Below the pieces are notes generated by a model. It was not told the origin of the DNA, ran no database searches, and saw only the letters and a list, made by a program, of their open reading frames with translations. Below are positions 13,817-13,879 of a stretch of DNA of 13,879 bases, piece by piece. The stretch is taken from assembly GCA_002358575.1 (NCBI GenBank), contig DEPD01000080.1:1-13879 (forward strand), in the 5' to 3' direction. Source of the stretch: Lachnospiraceae bacterium UBA3401 (lineage in GTDB: Bacteria; Bacillota; Clostridia; Lachnospirales; Lachnospiraceae). The position numbers and the translations under genes were made by a program. How positions within the stretch are numbered: position 1 is the stretch's first letter; every line of letters starts with the position of its first letter.

Positions 13817-13879
13817 GTTACAATTCACACCTACGCCAGATTTCGTATTGATTTATGATGATTTGGTGTGAATTGCAAC
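13817..13879. repeat. Palindromic repeat, copy B, upstream of the ABC exporter gene
   Basis: GTTACAATTCACACC (13817-13831) and GGTGTGAATTGCAAC (13865-13879) are inverted repeats with one mismatch, and the reverse complement of the whole matches 11850-11911. It reaches the last base of the window, so its right boundary and any target duplication cannot be checked. Its end sequence agrees with the terminal repeat of the element at 8737 at 12 of 15 positions (GTTAC, TTCAC and CC shared). Confidence 0.8.

Noticed and set aside
1..13879. CRISPR array, tRNA or rRNA genes
   Set aside because: No regularly spaced direct repeats and no tRNA- or rRNA-like sequence were seen; the repeats present are palindromic and dispersed.

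Overview
The window is about 13.9 kb of moderately AT-rich DNA with every convincing gene on the minus strand. Strong GGAGG-type ribosome binding sites, short gene spacings and the protein families point to a Gram-positive, Clostridia-type bacterium, probably Lachnospiraceae-like. That placement is an inference; the window has no rRNA or other phylogenetic marker. It is a surface-glycan locus built around pseudaminic acid (Pse), a bacterial nonulosonic acid best known from flagellin glycosylation and also found in capsules and O-antigens. No flagellin, Maf-type transferase or other obvious Pse transferase is visible, so the final acceptor is unknown.

In the direction of transcription (high to low coordinates), the first block holds four membrane or assembly genes. 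They are a PglK/MsbA-type ABC exporter (start 13659), a family 2 glycosyltransferase (11547), an MBOAT O-acyltransferase (10390) and its SGNH-hydrolase-like partner (8722). The gaps between them carry palindromic repeat elements. The clearest is a 133-bp MITE-like element with perfect 12-bp terminal inverted repeats and an 8-bp target duplication, lying in the ribosome-binding region of the SGNH gene. Two near-identical palindromes of about 62 bp flank the ABC exporter gene in opposite orientation.

The second block begins with a strong sigma-70/sigma-A-type promoter (TTGACG, 17 bp, TAAAAT with extended -10). It is a compact operon: pseB, pseC, pseF, pseI, a structured 107-nt gap, pseH, a formyltransferase homologue, a PIG-L/LmbE deacetylase homologue and pseG. 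The six pse genes make a complete route from UDP-GlcNAc to CMP-Pse: dehydratase/epimerase, aminotransferase, N-acetyltransferase, UDP-sugar hydrolase, PEP-condensing synthase and cytidylyltransferase. The last four genes are packed with gaps of 3, 21 and 0 nt.

The most interesting biology is the deacetylase plus formyltransferase pair between pseH and pseG. It suggests that the organism makes an N-formylated or otherwise re-acylated Pse derivative. The formyltransferase lacks the usual catalytic Asn of its superfamily. The second theme is a family of palindromic elements with related ends. One supplies the stop codon and last codons of pseG, and another sits ten or so bases upstream of the SGNH start codon.
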